Assembly: GCA_030761205.1 (NCBI GenBank) | Contig: JAULJL010000001.1 | Location: 38,697,145 to 38,761,144 of the forward strand | Origin: Fremontodendron californicum | Lineage: Eukaryota; Streptophyta; Magnoliopsida; Malvales; Malvaceae | Length of the DNA: 64,000 bases | Reading direction: 5' to 3' | Shown here: piece after piece, positions 44,601-58,251 of the stretch | Numbering within the stretch: position 1 is the stretch's first letter | How the letters are laid out: each line of letters starts with the position of its first letter | Notes under the pieces: generated by a model | Told to the model about the DNA's origin: nothing | Database searches by the model: none | Seen by the model: only the letters and a program-made list of their open reading frames with translations | Made by a program: the position numbers and the translations under genes

Positions 44601-47600
44601 CAGAAGAATGCACATGAAAAATTTCTTCATCTCTTGAAGGAAAAGAAAGATCTGATGGGTGAAAGGGATAAGGCTCAGGTGTCTTTAAATGTGGTAGAAT
44701 CAGACATGGTGCTAATGAAACTGAAGTTCGAACGTGATGTACGATCCATGGTTGATAAAATAGATTTATCCAATGTAGTCGTAGAAAAGCTACAGTTAGA
44801 AATTGAAGCTGTTGCTGAAAAGCTCAAGGTTAGCTCTGAAGTTGAAGAAACCTATGCACAGCAGCAGAGAGATCTTTTATCTGATCTTCAGCATTTTGAA
44901 GCTGAGCTGCAAAAGCTTACTTCTAAGAATAGGGAGATTGCTGAAGAACTCTTGGTGTTAGAGTCTGTCAATGAAGAACTTGGAAGCAGTAAGTTGACTG
45001 TGGCTGAACTTATGGAAGAAAACAAAGCGTTGGTGCAATCTTTACAGGATAAATCTGAGGAGTCATCCAAGCTTGCTTTGGAGCTTAATGGTTTGAAAGA
45101 AAGTTTGCGTTCTGTGCATGATGAGCTGCAAGCTGAAAGAAGTGCCAAAGATAAATTAGACAGTATGGTTACAGATCTTACTTCCCAAATGAATGAGAAG
45201 CACCATCAGTTGTTGCACTTTGATCAGCAGAAATCTGAAGTGGTCCATCTTAAGCAAATGTTATCAGATCTAGAATCAGAGAAATCTAGAGTTTGCAGTC
45301 TTTTAGAGCAGTCTGAGGAGTGCCTCAACAATGCTCTGAAAGAGTCTTCCACTATTACTTTTCTGGAATCTCAGTTGTCTGAAATGCATGAATTTTCAAT
45401 AGCTGCAGATGTTAGCCTCATTTTCTTCAGAACTCAGTATGAAACCTGGACCACTGACCTTGTTCGTCAACTTTCCATCTCCGAAAGGCACCTTGTGGAG
45501 CTTCAAAAGAAGCGTCTTAATGTTGAGAGTGCACTCAATGGTTGTCTTGCTCATGAGGCACACTGCATTGAAGAAAATAGAAGATTATCAACGAGTCTTG
45601 ACTCCCTAAAATCTGAGTTAGAAGCTTCCATGGCTGAAAACGGGGTACTTCTCAATAAAAATAACTCTGTAATAGCTGAGCTTCAGGACTACAAAAGTAG
45701 GATTGGAAAAATTGAGTTTGGTTACTGTGAGGATAAAAATCAGCATGCTCTTGAAGTTGAAAGGCTGAAGCACTTACTAGCCAGTTCCCGAGAAGAGATT
45801 GATAATCTGATGGTATCGAAAGAAGAACTGGAACTCAATGTCTTAGTACTCAAAGCTAGATTGGATGAACAGAGCACTCAGATAAACTTACTGGAAGGGC
45901 ATAATGATGAAGTGCTGCTGCTGCAGAATCAGTGTAATGAGCTTTCTCAAAGGCTTTCTGAACAGATTTTGAAGACTGAAGAGTTCAAAAACTTGTCCAT
46001 TCATTTGAAGGAGCTCAAAGATAAGGCTGATGCGGAGTCCACCCAGGCACGGGAGAAGAGGGAATCTGAAGCACCACCAACTGCTATGCAAGAGTCCTTA
46101 AGAATTGCATTTATCAAAGAACAGTATGAAACACGGCTACAAGAACTAAAGCACCAGTTGGCTGTCTCCAAAAAGCATAGTGAGGAAATGCTATGGAAAT
46201 TACAAGATGCCATTGATGACATTGAGAATAGAAAGAAATCTGAAGCTTCTCATTTAAAGAGAAATGAAGAGCTGGGAGTGAAGATCTTGGAATTGGAGGC
46301 CGAGTTACAATCGTTGATTTCGGACAAGCGTGAAAAAATGAGGGCTTATGACCTGATGAAGGCTGAATTGGATTGCTCAATGATAAGCCTTGAATGCTGT
46401 AAGGAAGAAAAACAGAAACTTGAAGCTTCTTTGCAAGAATGCAATGAGGAAAAATCTAGAATCTCAGTTGAACTAAGCATAGTGAAAGAATTGCTCGAGA
46501 CCTCCACATCAACCATGAATGTTCAGAAGGAAAGAAATGGCAAACTGAAAGATGGTTGCATCTCTAATGAGCTGGTTGTCAATAATGCTCCAACTTGGGA
46601 CGTAGATCTTAAATCTTTGGACCAAGATACTTCAGAAAACTCCAAAGAAGCAGAACATCCATGCTTAGTTCCCATTGATGAAGGTGACTGTACAAGTGAA
46701 CTCATAAATTTGCAACCTGAGCAGGTAACTTTTAACATTTTGCTTGGAATATCTTCTCTAACTATTATTATTTCAATGAGTAATTCTCTGTTTTTGAATG
46801 AATTATAATACTAAAATTTTTATGTAGCATATGAGTCTGTTTTGTTGCATATATTTGTTTTTCATTATCTTAGATTTAATGATATAATTTTACAGAATTT
46901 AGTACGTTTATCATCAACTTATTATAATTGATAAGTGTGCTTATCTTCCTTTCTAAGAAAGAACTGAAAATGCATTTGGTCCTAACCATAAATATGGAAA
47001 GAAAATTGCATTATATTTTACTTGGATGCTATCTACACCTAACACCTGTCCACCGGCTGGACCCTGGAAAAGGTTTTTCAAGCCCGGGCATGGCTCGAGA
47101 TATTATTTTATTAATAAAGTTGTTTTTTTTTTTTTTTTTTTTAATTTTAAGGTTAAAATATATTTAAAATCTTAATTTTTTTTGAATATTTTAATTAAAA
47201 AATTCGGGCCTCTTGGACTTGATGGGCCGGGTCTTGGGCAGGGCTGTTGAAAGGCCAACCATGCCTGGCCTGACCCATGGACACCTCTAATGCTTTCTAT
47301 TCTGTGTGAATATTTACATAATTGTATGATCTATTCAATGATTTTTTCCTATTTTACATAATCTTCTATTTTATGGGTCAAGAAGTTCTTTCTCTTCCCT
47401 TTGGTAATGCTCCATCCTTATGTTCGATTCAGACTGCTGTGAGTACTTTTTTTGGATAATTTATACCAATCATGATGGTTAAAGAGTTCTGTGGAATCTC
47501 AATCAAAGTAAAGAGGGGGAAGACAAGGAAATGTATAAATATGTGCATGGGCCATTGCTTTTTAAGGAACCACAATGTTCATTTCTATCAGATAGAATAT

Positions 47601-50434
47601 AAACCAAGTGCATTCTAAACATGTTCACATTGCTATTCAGTTTCCTTAGTGATTTGACTTTGTCAGAGGTCCATGCAATTGATGAATTATTATGGTAGAT
47701 AGAAACGCAAAGTGTTAGATAAATTTGTTACATGTTTCATCTGTGTCTTCATTAGTAACATGCTGAGAAGTAGACTCCACTTAATGTCCTTCAAAATCAG
47801 CCCTTAAGCTTCCATTCAAGTTCTTTTAGCTTCATGGTAAGAAATTTTCCAAACATAATATTAGAGAAATTTAGATCATAATCAAACAGGTATATAAGCT
47901 CTGACATAAACTAACTTTAAGTATCAGTAATGCTATCTCCCTGGTAGACTGACTGGTAGTCGAGGTTTTTTGCCAGATGCTTGGCATCTTCAAATGTGTT
48001 AATCTTAGGGTCCGCCTTTCAGTTCTTTTCATAAGCTATCTTGCGTTTTTTTGCGCTCGACTGCTAAGTGATTATTTATGCTAATGATTAATGAATGTTA
48101 ACTGGTAAAAAAGTTTATTTCAAATTTATCCAATTTCCTTTAGTAATAATCTTGATGAAGATTTCTTTGAAGAAAATGTTAATCTACTTTCATTTATCCT
48201 TCCTCTACTGTGTGCAACCTTTCTATTTACATAATGAAATTTCTTTATAATGATGATTTGCTTAATTGTTTATCAGGATCTTGTATCTAATGACATAAAT
48301 GAAGTTCAAAGTCTTGCACTTGTCAACCAATACAACTTGCTGAACAGTGACGCAAAACATCTAGCTTTAATCAATGATCGTTTTAAAGCCCAAAGTTTAA
48401 GATCTAGCATGGACCACCTAAATAGTGAGGTATGTATATTGTGTAAGCCTGTAAGGTGCCAGTTAGTGAGAATCTGACCCGAAGTCAATTGCAATTTCTT
48501 CTTATATTGTTGAGCATGAGGGAATCATTACAGTTGACTTCATTACAGTTGTATAAAATTTCTTTAGGATAACGCCCAATAATGGTGATTAATGTACTTT
48601 TTTTTTTGTGCTTGTAGCTGGAAAGGATGAAAAATGAGAATCTGGTTCTTTCAGAAGATGCTCATCATTATGACCCCAACTTTCCAGGTTTACAGCGAGA
48701 ATTAATGCAGTTAAATAAGGTGAATCAATATGGACCTCTTACTTCCGTAAAGTTTTGATAAGTTCTTCAACCAGGCTCTCACTTTTTGCCTTTGCACAGG
48801 TGAATGAAGAACTGGGAAGCATATTTCCTTTGTTTAATGAATATTCAGAAAGTGGAAATGCATTAGAAAGGGTACTTGCATTGGAACTTGAGCTCGCCGA
48901 GGCATTGCAAACTAAGAAGAAATCAAGCATCCTTTTTCAGAGGTATGCTATGTTCTAGAAAAGAACACTAGTCTGCTTTTCTGATTCCTTTCAAACTTAA
49001 CTGACAAAATCTTTTGATTAAGGGAAGCAACTTGCTTTGGCCTAAGGGGCTTGTATAGCCTAGGCCTTGAAGGTCACTTCAAGAGAATTGCTGTCTTCCA
49101 TGTTTGAAGTTCTAAGCCTACTGCATATTAATCCCTAGATTGTTGCATGCATTGTATAAGTTTTACAGATTTAAGTGGAAATTTATAACCATTAAAGTTT
49201 CTTTTGTGACTTGAGCATCTCTTTGTCAACCTAGTTTCCAACTACGATAACTGGATTATATGAAAACAATTTGTTACATAACTCTATCATGACAACATCC
49301 ACTTGTCTGGGTTCTATTTATAAGGGGATTAGCAGCTGTTATTTCTTTGTTGTTGTCTGCAACCTTTATAAGCTAACTATAAGCAATTTTTTCCCCTTCA
49401 ACTTGTCTGTAGTCATGTTCTCATAGGTTTCTGTTATTTCTCTGCTGAAATCGTTGGCCATAATACATTCTAATCACTAGGTTACTCTGAATTAACAGAG
49501 AGGATGGATCTCCCTTTTGCAATTTCTGGTGTGGCATTCTGGTGCACATTTGTGTGTGTACGTTGTGTGACTCATTTTGTGTTAACTAATTCTGGCTTTG
49601 GCCAAGTTTTATTTGATCGCAAAGATGACCAAATCGACCTGTTTGGCGGCCCTTTACCTCATGTACCAAGTAATTTGGGTGTTGCAACCAAACCAATTAC
49701 TGATCCGCAGTTATTGCTTGCCTTGTATACCATTCAGAGGATGCATCTTCATACAGATTTAATTTGCTTGTTCTTTCCCCTTCCAAAAAATTTGTAAACA
49801 ATTTGCAGTCATGTATAATGTATCCAATGAGCTAAAAGAAAATGTTGACTAGGAAAGTTCTAATAGGCATTCACTTGGTATATCTTCTCATAGGTGGAAT
49901 CCCCGCAAAATTATCAACCCTCTCTCACTACTATTCATATCTTAGTTGTGCTTTCCCTTTACTGCTTTGATTTCTCCCTTTTTGAGCCTCATTCACTCAT
50001 GATATTTCCAACAAGTTTGTGCAGAAAATCCAAATTTTGTTATGCATTGCTGTATCAAAGTAGGGAAATTAGGACTAGGGTAGTTTAAACATTAAACTTT
50101 AGCTGAGCAAATGAAACATCGAAGAATTTGACATAATATTCTCTTGTGTTCCAGCTCTTTCTTGAAACAGCACAATGACGAGGAAGCAGTGTTCAAAAGT
50201 TTCAGGGACATCAATGAGCTAATAAAAGACATGTTGGAGATAAAGGGGAGATATGGAGGTGTAGAGACTGAACTAAAAGAGATGCATGAGCGATACTCTC
50301 AGCTAAGCCTTCAATTTGCAGAGGTTGAAGGAGAGAGACAGAAACTCATGATGACTCTCAAGAATATGCGGGCATCCAGGAAAGCTCAAAACTTGATTCG
50401 CTCCTCATCAGCCTCTCTTGGGGACCATTCCTGA
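38617..50434 (+). CDS. NT-C2 domain, long coiled-coil protein (1902 aa), At1g22060-like
   Basis: Ten coding exons, all GT-AG: 38617-38694, 40516-40716, 40917-41039, 41256-41293, 41370-41499, 42264-46724, 48277-48429, 48618-48719, 48800-48942, 50155-50434. The total is 5709 bases with the frame kept throughout. The start MSRIPKWKIEKTKIKVVFRL opens an N-terminal C2-like (EEIG1/EHBP1, NT-C2) domain to about residue 150, with NGTCKWADPIYETTRLLQD and SSRSGLLGEATINLADYA. A polar linker follows (EFEQQRELRERG), then about 1600 residues of heptad-rich coiled coil, mostly in the giant exon 6, and a basic Ser-rich tail. The family is annotated in plants as myosin-heavy-chain-like or sporulation-specific; the C2 may bind membrane while the rod dimerises or tethers. 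Function is inferred from architecture. Confidence 0.93.
38695..40515 (+). other. Intron 1 of the NT-C2/coiled-coil gene, with repeat-derived sequence
   Basis: 1821-bp intron. About 39330-39580 looks repeat-derived and contains two perfect CACGTG-centred palindromes: 39371-39384 (14 bp) and 39432-39449 (18 bp). A LINE tail follows at 39586-39871. Confidence 0.7.
39586..39871 (+). mobile_element. RTE-type LINE 3' end, 5'-truncated
   Basis: A frame beginning at the TGG at 39586 reads WFGHITCRSIDAPIRRIEL and later GRPNKTLLEVINNDMKLLEL, the C-terminal pattern of plant RTE reverse transcriptases (RWFGH, RGRPKKTW-like). It ends at TAA 39790-39792. The short tail AGCCAACCCCAATTATATTG...GGCTTGTTGTTTTT is typical of these LINEs. 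Same orientation as the host gene. Confidence 0.82.
46725..48276 (+). other. Intron 6 of the NT-C2/coiled-coil gene
   Basis: 1552-bp intron, AT-rich, with a hAT-like element at 47034-47289. Nothing else supported. Confidence 0.75.
47034..47289. mobile_element. hAT-like miniature element in intron 6
   Basis: Flanks ATGCTATC (47026-47033) and ATGCTTTC (47290-47297) match at 7 of 8. Inside are degenerate inverted ends with GTGTCCATGG-like and GGCC-rich sequence related in style to the element at 8752. Confidence 0.62.
48943..50154 (+). other. Intron 9 of the NT-C2/coiled-coil gene
   Basis: 1212-bp intron. An open stretch at about 49605-49750 has a coding-like composition (DRKDDQIDLFGGPLPHVP), but I recognise no family and exon 9-exon 10 join perfectly without it. 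Confidence 0.6.
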
Positions 50435-51415
50435 GCCACAAGAACAAACTTGGCATTGGATGTCCTGTTTGCCATGTCCTAGAAATGACCCCCCTTACAG
50501 GATTAAGTTAATGCCTGGTCCTTCCCTATCATTAAATTATCAAATTTCTTGTCAGTTCTCAGGCTATTGAGCTATTGCAGGGTTCAAGTTTACCAAGCTT
50601 GGTACACAATGTTAAAAAGCTAAGCTGCTGTATTTTATGTAAATAAGTTTATATATTTCCCGGCCTTTGTCACGGGTTTACTAGTATCAGAAGGTATATT
50701 TAGATGCAACACTTCGACCTTTTTCCCCCGGTCCTAGTGATTTAATTCTTCTATTGTATAGTGAATCAAATTCTTTGATTGACAGAATCATTTTTATTTC
50801 ATTACTAGAAGCAGCAATTCAACATTTGTGTCCCACACCTTTCCCTTGATCTCTGCTTTCATTGTTCTGCATCAACACTATTTGTGGCTCTGTCCTTTGT
50901 TGATTTCCTGCTTTGCCTTGTGTTTTCTTTTCTTTTCTTCATTCCCACTTCACTTCACTTGACTTTTTTCTTGTCTTTCTGGTTTCAATCAACCATGTTT
51001 TCACATGGGAATGTTCATTGATATGATACTAAATTTAAGGCCTACTCACCGTCTATAATGAAAAGATAATTGTAAACAATCAAACATGTACATTTTCAAG
51101 AGCAGTCTAACTAAAAATAAAGAAATCAATAATTTCTCCTATGAATTTTGCTTTTTTAATCTTTTTTGGTCCATCATCAAACTAAGCTTCAAATTCAACA
51201 CTTTGTTCATTTTTTTTTTTTTTGCCCTTTCTTTCACAAGCAACAATGGAAATGCAAGGTTTTCCAGTAAAGCAAACCACATAACTTTTTGTTTATGTTT
51301 CTGCTGCCAACCAGACTTGGTAATATTCCTGAAACATGTAACGTTGAAAGATTGCAATCTCAACAAATATGACAGGAATGCGTTGAAGGAACCGGCATCA
51401 GATCTCATTAAGCAG
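50435..51415. other. Convergent 3' UTR region
   Basis: Lies between the stop codons of two convergent genes (coiled-coil gene plus, MUB minus). Probably both 3' UTRs. No RNA gene or further CDS supported. Confidence 0.6.
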
Positions 51416-53386
51416 CTACAATATTGTGCATGAACAGCTACTTTTCTTTGGAGAATCATTTTGTTGTTTCTCTGTGGATAAAATAATGGGAGTTAGTAGT
51501 TAAGTAGGGATATGGCATGCTTATCATAGAGAAGACTTGGCTTATGAAACAAAGTTCATAATGCAAATATAGTACTAAACAACATACACTTGAACCCCAG
51601 TTTTCCACTTTCCAGATAAGAGTTAATAGCTATAGCATACTAATAGACAGGAGTAAGGGTACAGCTTCAATGAGAGAGAGGAAGAACAGGAAAACAAACA
51701 TGGATCTTACGAAAATGAAGTAAGAACCCTATTTTTTGTTCACCTATATGGAAAAACTTGGTGGAGATTTTGGCATGCAGGGGAGAAGGAATAGGATTCA
51801 ATTGTTAAGGTTAATTATGAATGATTAGCTGCTGAAAGTATATTGAAGAAAGAAAAGATGAATATCTTGACTGTTACTATTATTTACTCCAGATACATTA
51901 TAGTATGATGAAGAAAATGTTCACATGGAAGCAGCATGCAATATTGGTGATTTGTAACTATGGTTGATTATACAGGTATTTAATTCTGGGCTTATTCAGC
52001 TATTTATGCACAAGATTAAAAAAAAATGAATAATATTTTTTATGGTTAAAAAAGACATAATGTGGATTACCATTGTTTTTGTCTGACAAAGGAAGGCGCA
52101 GAACGACATGCATTGTGATTACACCTCCTGGAAGTTCAACAACTGGGAGTCTGGACTCAGCGAGTGTCCTGTTGTTTTCAAGTATCTTTCCAGCATTAAT
52201 TAGCTTCACATCCTGTATTGTCTTTGGGCAATTTTCTTTGTCTGCCAAACAGAGAAGAGTATTAATTCCATATGAAAACAGAAGCTGATTATATACCAAA
52301 GCACAATGTTATAATCTTTGTTACCGGACTCTTCATTTTTTCTAAACAAATCGTGTTTGGCACTTGTGCCCGATGTATGAAAAACTAAGAAAAAATTAAA
52401 TATACTCGTGTCTGACATATATCCACATCCGACACTCACCTTGAATCCGGGTAACATAAGTTATAATAACAAAACAACACAAGAATTCAGATATAGGGCA
52501 CAGTGTGGGAGGGTTAAACGCAACCTCAATGTACTAAAAACTTTGCTTGTGTTCATCATAGGAAGCAAAATTGAAAGATAGTGAATGAGAAGAGACATAA
52601 GTTGAAATCAGTATATTACATTATTACTCGTACAAGTAACTGAGCGTCGTCCAGTCATCTAATTCTAAATCGAAATTTAAGATTACACAAAAGGAATATG
52701 TGTAACCATAGGCATGCCGGAATTGCAGAGTGGGGTTGTGCTTTAACTTTGTCAGCCTCAATTAGCATAGGCAAAAGAAGAACAACAATGTTTCTGATAA
52801 GTTCTTAGACTGCCTTCCTCTTTAGTTAACAAGTAGAAATCCAACAAAATAAATCAGTGACACTTTATTATTCAAGAAATCAGTATGTTATTGATCTGAA
52901 TTCATGTGCCTTTGAGTTCCTGTTGCCTGGATGGCTGGATCCAAGAATACAAAAGGTTTAAAAAAGAAAGAAAAAAAACCCACCACCCATTTTTTGTCAC
53001 CTAAGATGAAAAGTAGCTATAGCTAAATCATGGAAAAGAGTAGAACCAAAAGACTCTTCATAAACTCAACTAATTTGCAAGCATAAAGAATAAAAAAACA
53101 GCACCTTGACTCTTGATACAGATAATTTTGATTTTGAAACAATGAATAACAAGACAAAGACAATTTACATACAACATAGAGTAATGAGAAAAAGGGCTAA
53201 ACCTACAAAATTCATTGATGCATATAATTATACAGGTAAAAATTTAAAAAGTTAACCTTTAGGCCACTGTGCAAGTATTTTCTCTTTGAGAGATGCCACA
53301 GTTGTATCTGGACTATACTTGCTTGGACCAATGTCAGTTCCATCTGCAAGCCTGAATTTGAGCTCCACTAAGTCTTCTCCAGCCAT
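51416..53386 (-). CDS. MUB6: Membrane-anchored ubiquitin-fold protein (118 aa)
   Basis: Three exons on the minus strand: 53386-53257, 52241-52071, 51471-51416 (357 bases with stop), all GT-AG and in phase. The start is MAGEDLVELKFRLADGTDIG; the ubiquitin-like fold covers about residues 6-95, including LINAGKILENNRTL and PGGVITMHVVLR. The tail ends CSCTIL: CTIL is a CaaX box with Leu last, which favours geranylgeranylation, and Cys113 just upstream could be S-acylated. MUBs sit at the plasma membrane and dock a subset of E2 ubiquitin-conjugating enzymes. MUB6 is proposed from family plus position between At1g22060-like and At1g22040-like genes; other family members remain possible. The short last exon is easily missed: it is out of frame with a longer overlapping open frame. 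Confidence 0.92.
52316..52459. mobile_element. Miniature element in MUB intron 1, family shared with 63647
   Basis: Perfect 8-bp flanks GTTATAAT (52308-52315, 52460-52467). Read on the minus strand it starts near TTATGTTACCCGGATTC and resembles the element at 63647-63844 (TCGGA...GTCNGACACG words, shared ends). Non-coding. Confidence 0.82.
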
Positions 53387-55732
53387 AGATGAAATCTCTC
53401 ACCAATAATCCACCTCAAACTCTCATGCTAATCTCTAAAAAAAAAAACCCAACTTTTTTATCAATCAGATTGAATTAACTGTTCACTATAAAGCCTTTCT
53501 TTTTCTTTGCAGAAGTGTTTAACAAACAACTGAAAGTTTGCTTCTTGTAAAGGAAAACCAAAATTACAGAAGAAACTATCAATAACCCAGATATATATAT
53601 TTTTTGCAAAATTCACTGCAAAAAATAATCAGTTGAAGATTGAGGAGACTTCAAACTCCAAGAAAAAAAAAACAGTATTTTTAATGGTTTAAAATCAACC
53701 TAAGAGCTGGGGCTGATCAGAAATGTAGGGATAAACAGGCAGGAGAATGAAGAGAGAAAGAAACCTTTGCAACTTGATGTAGAAAGAGAAGAATGAAACC
53801 ACCCAAATAGGAACTTTTCAAGTAAGATTTTTACCTGAATCTAATGATATAGAAAGTGACACTTTTACATTGTCACCTATAAATAACCCCACATAGTTAC
53901 ACCCCATTAAAAAAATGTATGTAATTTATTCATTGATCTGATGATAACTCATCTGTTGGAATGGGATGACATGTTTTACTCAGTAGTTTTAACATTTAAT
54001 TAAAATTCAATTATTTGACTTTGGTTATTGATTTTTTTTTTTTTTTTTAAATTACTATTGGATTTAGCATGACATGCAACTTTGTGAAATATAAACTAAG
54101 TCAATTTCATGTAACATGTTCAAGACAAGCAAAACTCATATTTCTTGAAGGGAAAACATGGAAAACAGCAGAAAATTGAACAGTGAAATTCTATGAAAAT
54201 GAAAGGAGATGTGAAAAATTCTTGAGTTCACTTTAAGAAATTGACCCAACAGCTTAGGCAAAGTTGGAAGTGATGAGTGGACATCACGTTTTCTCACATT
54301 ATTAGTAAAATCTAATCAGATAATTGGTTTTTTCTGAGTTCTAAATTTGCAAGTTGAGCACTGAGAAATCACACCAGTACCACTCTTTTTTTTTGTGTTG
54401 GAAAATTTTCCTTTTCCAATCTCTTTTCTTTATCATCTTAAGACTTAAATATTCCCAAATCTGATATCTTTGCAGAATTTATTTGTTTTACAAAGGAGGT
54501 TGTAACTTGAAATAACAAAAAAGATTGCAGATATTGGTATTCGAATCCAGACCTGTTGAATATTATCTTTTAAGAATGATTGCATGAATTAATTGAGTTA
54601 AACCCTAAATTAAGATATTTTTATAGAACTTCCCCACCATTGTGAAAAATATCAAGAAATTTCACTGTTCAAACAAAATAATGGGGGCATTAGAACTATT
54701 ATTGGAAGAACTAAGTGATGAACTGGCTCTTTCTGATGGTGACGTTTGAACATTAGCAATTATCTATGAGCAAGCCTTATCTGACTGCCTTACCAGGACC
54801 ACCAACAGTTGACTATAATTAGAAACCTTAGGTCGGCACAAATATTCATGTTGATTCACTGCCTGATTTTAAGGCCTAGAACATAACAATTTTTCATGTA
54901 AATTATGCAGCAATTGATGGCCAAGAAAAAATTAATGAAGACAACTGTACATTTGATTCTTCCAGGAAAACTCCAAAAACAGAAGGTTTAAACTAATAGT
55001 ATAAGAATGAAGAATCATTATCATTAAGATATAAGTTGCGTAATGGAGAATCTAACTCCATTTGATGTTCATTCAATATTTTACATTTTTTATAATGCTT
55101 AGACAAGACTTGTGCGGATGCTTTGTTGACAGATTCTTTTTGAGCTGTTTGTAATGGCGGCCACGCCTACAAACCCACATCATTTTGTGGATCAAAGTTA
55201 ATTGAAAACAAACCAAGCAGGCAACCACCAAGTATATTAACAATAAAGATGAATAACAATGAAAGTTTCCTAGGCCAGCTAGCCAGACCAAATCATGCCT
55301 TCCAAATTGTGACCAATTCAGCTATTGAATCTGTCAATGACAGAGCTCAAAACAGCCGAAAGCACATCCCGAAAAGCAATCAAATTCCCGTCAGATTTTA
55401 TCTAAATAAACATCAGAACTAACTACATCAGGATCATGAGGCAGTTGCGAAGCCAAAGGCTGACTAATTAGAGATTCTTGGCAAGATAGCAATCCTCCTC
55501 ACCCCAACAACAAGCGACGACAGATAATGAAATTCCAGTCAAATTAGATGGAAGCCATTGATGAACGAAGTTAAATGTCAAATCCTTTATCTTCCATGTT
55601 TGTTTTTATTCCACCACCCCCATTTTCCCAATGATATGTTCCGTTTTCTGCAAACAACTTACAATTGTTAAAAAAGAGTTTTCAATAAAGGCTGTGAATT
55701 CTGAATGGCCGCTAGCTAAATCAACTCATCAT
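53387..55732. other. Upstream region of the MUB gene and spacer
   Basis: The proximal few hundred bases (about 53387-53850) should hold the MUB leader and promoter. The remainder is AT-rich with no supported gene or RNA. Confidence 0.5.
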
Positions 55733-55904
55733 TGTGGTGCTCATGGCCGGACCGGCCCGCAGGTCCGAATCACTGTTAATTTATATTAAATTTTTTATAA
55801 ATAAATTTTAAAAATATTATTATTTTATTATGTGAACAGTAATCCAAACCGAACCAACTCAAATTACAAATATTTCTGCCCAATCCTGGCCCAGTACATG
55901 AAAC
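55733..55904. mobile_element. Possible decayed hAT-like element
   Basis: GTGCTCATGGCCGGACCGG near the left and TGGCCCAGTACATGAA near the right resemble ends of the 8752-type family, with an AT-rich middle. No target duplication found. Confidence 0.35.
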
Positions 55905-57354
55905 AAATGTTCGTGCTCCAATTCCAAATTTTGTCTGAGATTATCAGGTATTACATGAGACAATGTTTTTACATTTGGTAGCTGCAAAGCAGGGAGGTCC
56001 ACCACTAAGAAAAAAATAAGACTCAGTGGAACTATGAAAATCAAGAGAATATACTTGCAATAATTAATGTTTCACCAGCATAACCAAGGGAATATATATG
56101 ATCTAGCTAGATTCTTGCTTTAGCCTTTGCAAAAAAATTCAACACCACCAAAGAAAAAACAATTAAAAATGACAATTAGCATGGCTGGCAGGCTAGGAAC
56201 TAGAAGTGGATTCTTGTCTTGCGTAAACAAGCTATGAAAAGAGTTACACATGATCCATGATCTTGGCTGAAATTAGGGAAAAGTAAATTGCAGACCTGCC
56301 ATAGGTAAAAGATTAGTAAGCTGATAATTTCTTCTTTGTTTTTCCACCAATGAATATTGCACCTACTTCTTCCTCTTTAACATAGAAAACAACCATATAC
56401 CTATAAAAGATTTTACCGGCTGTCTGTTCTGAAAATTTTGACACTGATTACCAATGCACAATAAGCAATATAATGATTAGAAAAAAGATCATCGCACAGA
56501 GATTGATGATCAATTATTTATTAACTATTGAAGTTATTTTTTAACTTCAATTTTATCTAACCGATAGATTGCCAAAATAATAAGTTCAAAATAAACAAAA
56601 AAAAATAATCAATGTTAATGTCTTAGGGTGGTAACGATTTAGCCTTTTTCATTTCTTAGTTTCTTTTTAATTATTTAACCAATTTATTATTCAAGTGATA
56701 GTCAAGAAATCTCTAATTTAAACTATCAATCTTTTCCAATGATTTAGCAATTTTATCTTCACTCTTCACTATGCTATATTCTTGTGCAAATTGAATGAAA
56801 CAAACATTCGTTAGGAACAATATTTCTTAAAGAAAGGCTACACAAATTATTTAAGTATATTCTTATCTCAAATAATTTACGATATTTTTTTTACTCAAAA
56901 GCATTATTTTAGATCGCATCTTCAATTTGACTAAAAGTTTTAATTCATCTAATTAATTGATTAAAATAATTAAAAGCATTAAACACAGAATAAAATATAT
57001 ATTCAACTTGAAAGAAGAAAATAACAAACCAGAATTAACAATTAAAAATAAAACAAAATATCATGACAAAGGATCCATTGGCACCCTAAAAACAAATTTA
57101 TTTTATGCTAAAAATAATAAACCTAATAACAAAATTGTTCAGATACATGATTGAAATTAAAAAGTCAAATTAAAATCCAAAATTAAAGAAATTAAAAAAA
57201 TTGAAATGGGAAAAAGAAAAATAAAGAAACGAAATAATGAAAAAGGAAGAACAAAGTCACGGGTTCAAGAAGTTGAAAATGGAAGAAGACTTGTAGAACC
57301 CAATAGCTATTTTATTTTTATTTTTATTTTTTTCCAATTTTTGTTGTGTGGGTT
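55905..57354. other. AT-rich intergenic spacer
   Basis: No gene, RNA or clear transposon ends seen. Confidence 0.5.
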
Positions 57355-58251
57355 TAGGGATGACAGCGGATCGAATATCTGTTATTTTCTGTATTATCCG
57401 AATTTGAATTCGCAAATCCGTTTTGAAATCCGAATCCGTTTATTATCCGCAATAATCCGAATATTACTATCCGAATCCGAATCTGAATTAATTAACATTA
57501 TCTGCCGGATATCTGAATCCGCAAAAAATCCGAATCCGATAAGTCAAAAAAAAATTATAAAATCAAACAAAAATTAATTTTAAATTCAAAATCACTCATA
57601 ATTAACAACAAATAAATTCTAAAATATAAGAACAACAACTTAAATAAGAAAATAACAATTTCAAAATACAAAAAACAACTTAAGTAATACAAGGAATTAG
57701 TTCCATAAACTTAAAGTATTTGTTTCATAAACTAAAAACAAACATAAAACTTAGTTATATCAACTATGAAAGATTACTCATCTTCCTCAACAGTACATGT
57801 GCTAGTTGAATCTCCAACTGAATTGGATACTACATAAAGAAAAAATTAAACATTAATTTAACTCTTGAGATGAAATATAATAGATTGAATGTTTCTTTTT
57901 TAATCCTTAAATAAAAAAATTGAATGTTTCTTTTTATTATGCTATTTTATATTGAATGTTTCTTTTATTATGCTATTTTATAATGTTAAAATAAATAAAT
58001 AAATCCTTAAATTTTATTTTTTTTATTTAAATATATTGATAAATATTAAAATACTAAAAATATTATTAAATATTATTAAAATATTTTATATTAATATTCA
58101 AGTCAAATCAAACATGATTTAAAAAGTTATTTTCAAAACTTTGATCTGAATCAAGTCAAACACGTTGACATAAAACACTATTAGACGAATGCATACAATT
58201 TAGAATAAAGTACATAAAATAGGTAATTGAGAATGATATGTGTATTTTATT

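Noticed and set aside
51139..51459. 106-aa minus-strand frame at the MUB 3' end
   Set aside because: Different frame from the real last exon, which ends at 51416 with a CaaX box.
55073..55291. 72-aa minus frame in the MUB/F-box spacer
   Set aside because: Isolated, no recognisable family or splice partners.
57206..57577. 123-aa frame near 57206
   Set aside because: It runs into the ATCCGAATCCG repeats of a hAT-like element; composition is not protein-like.
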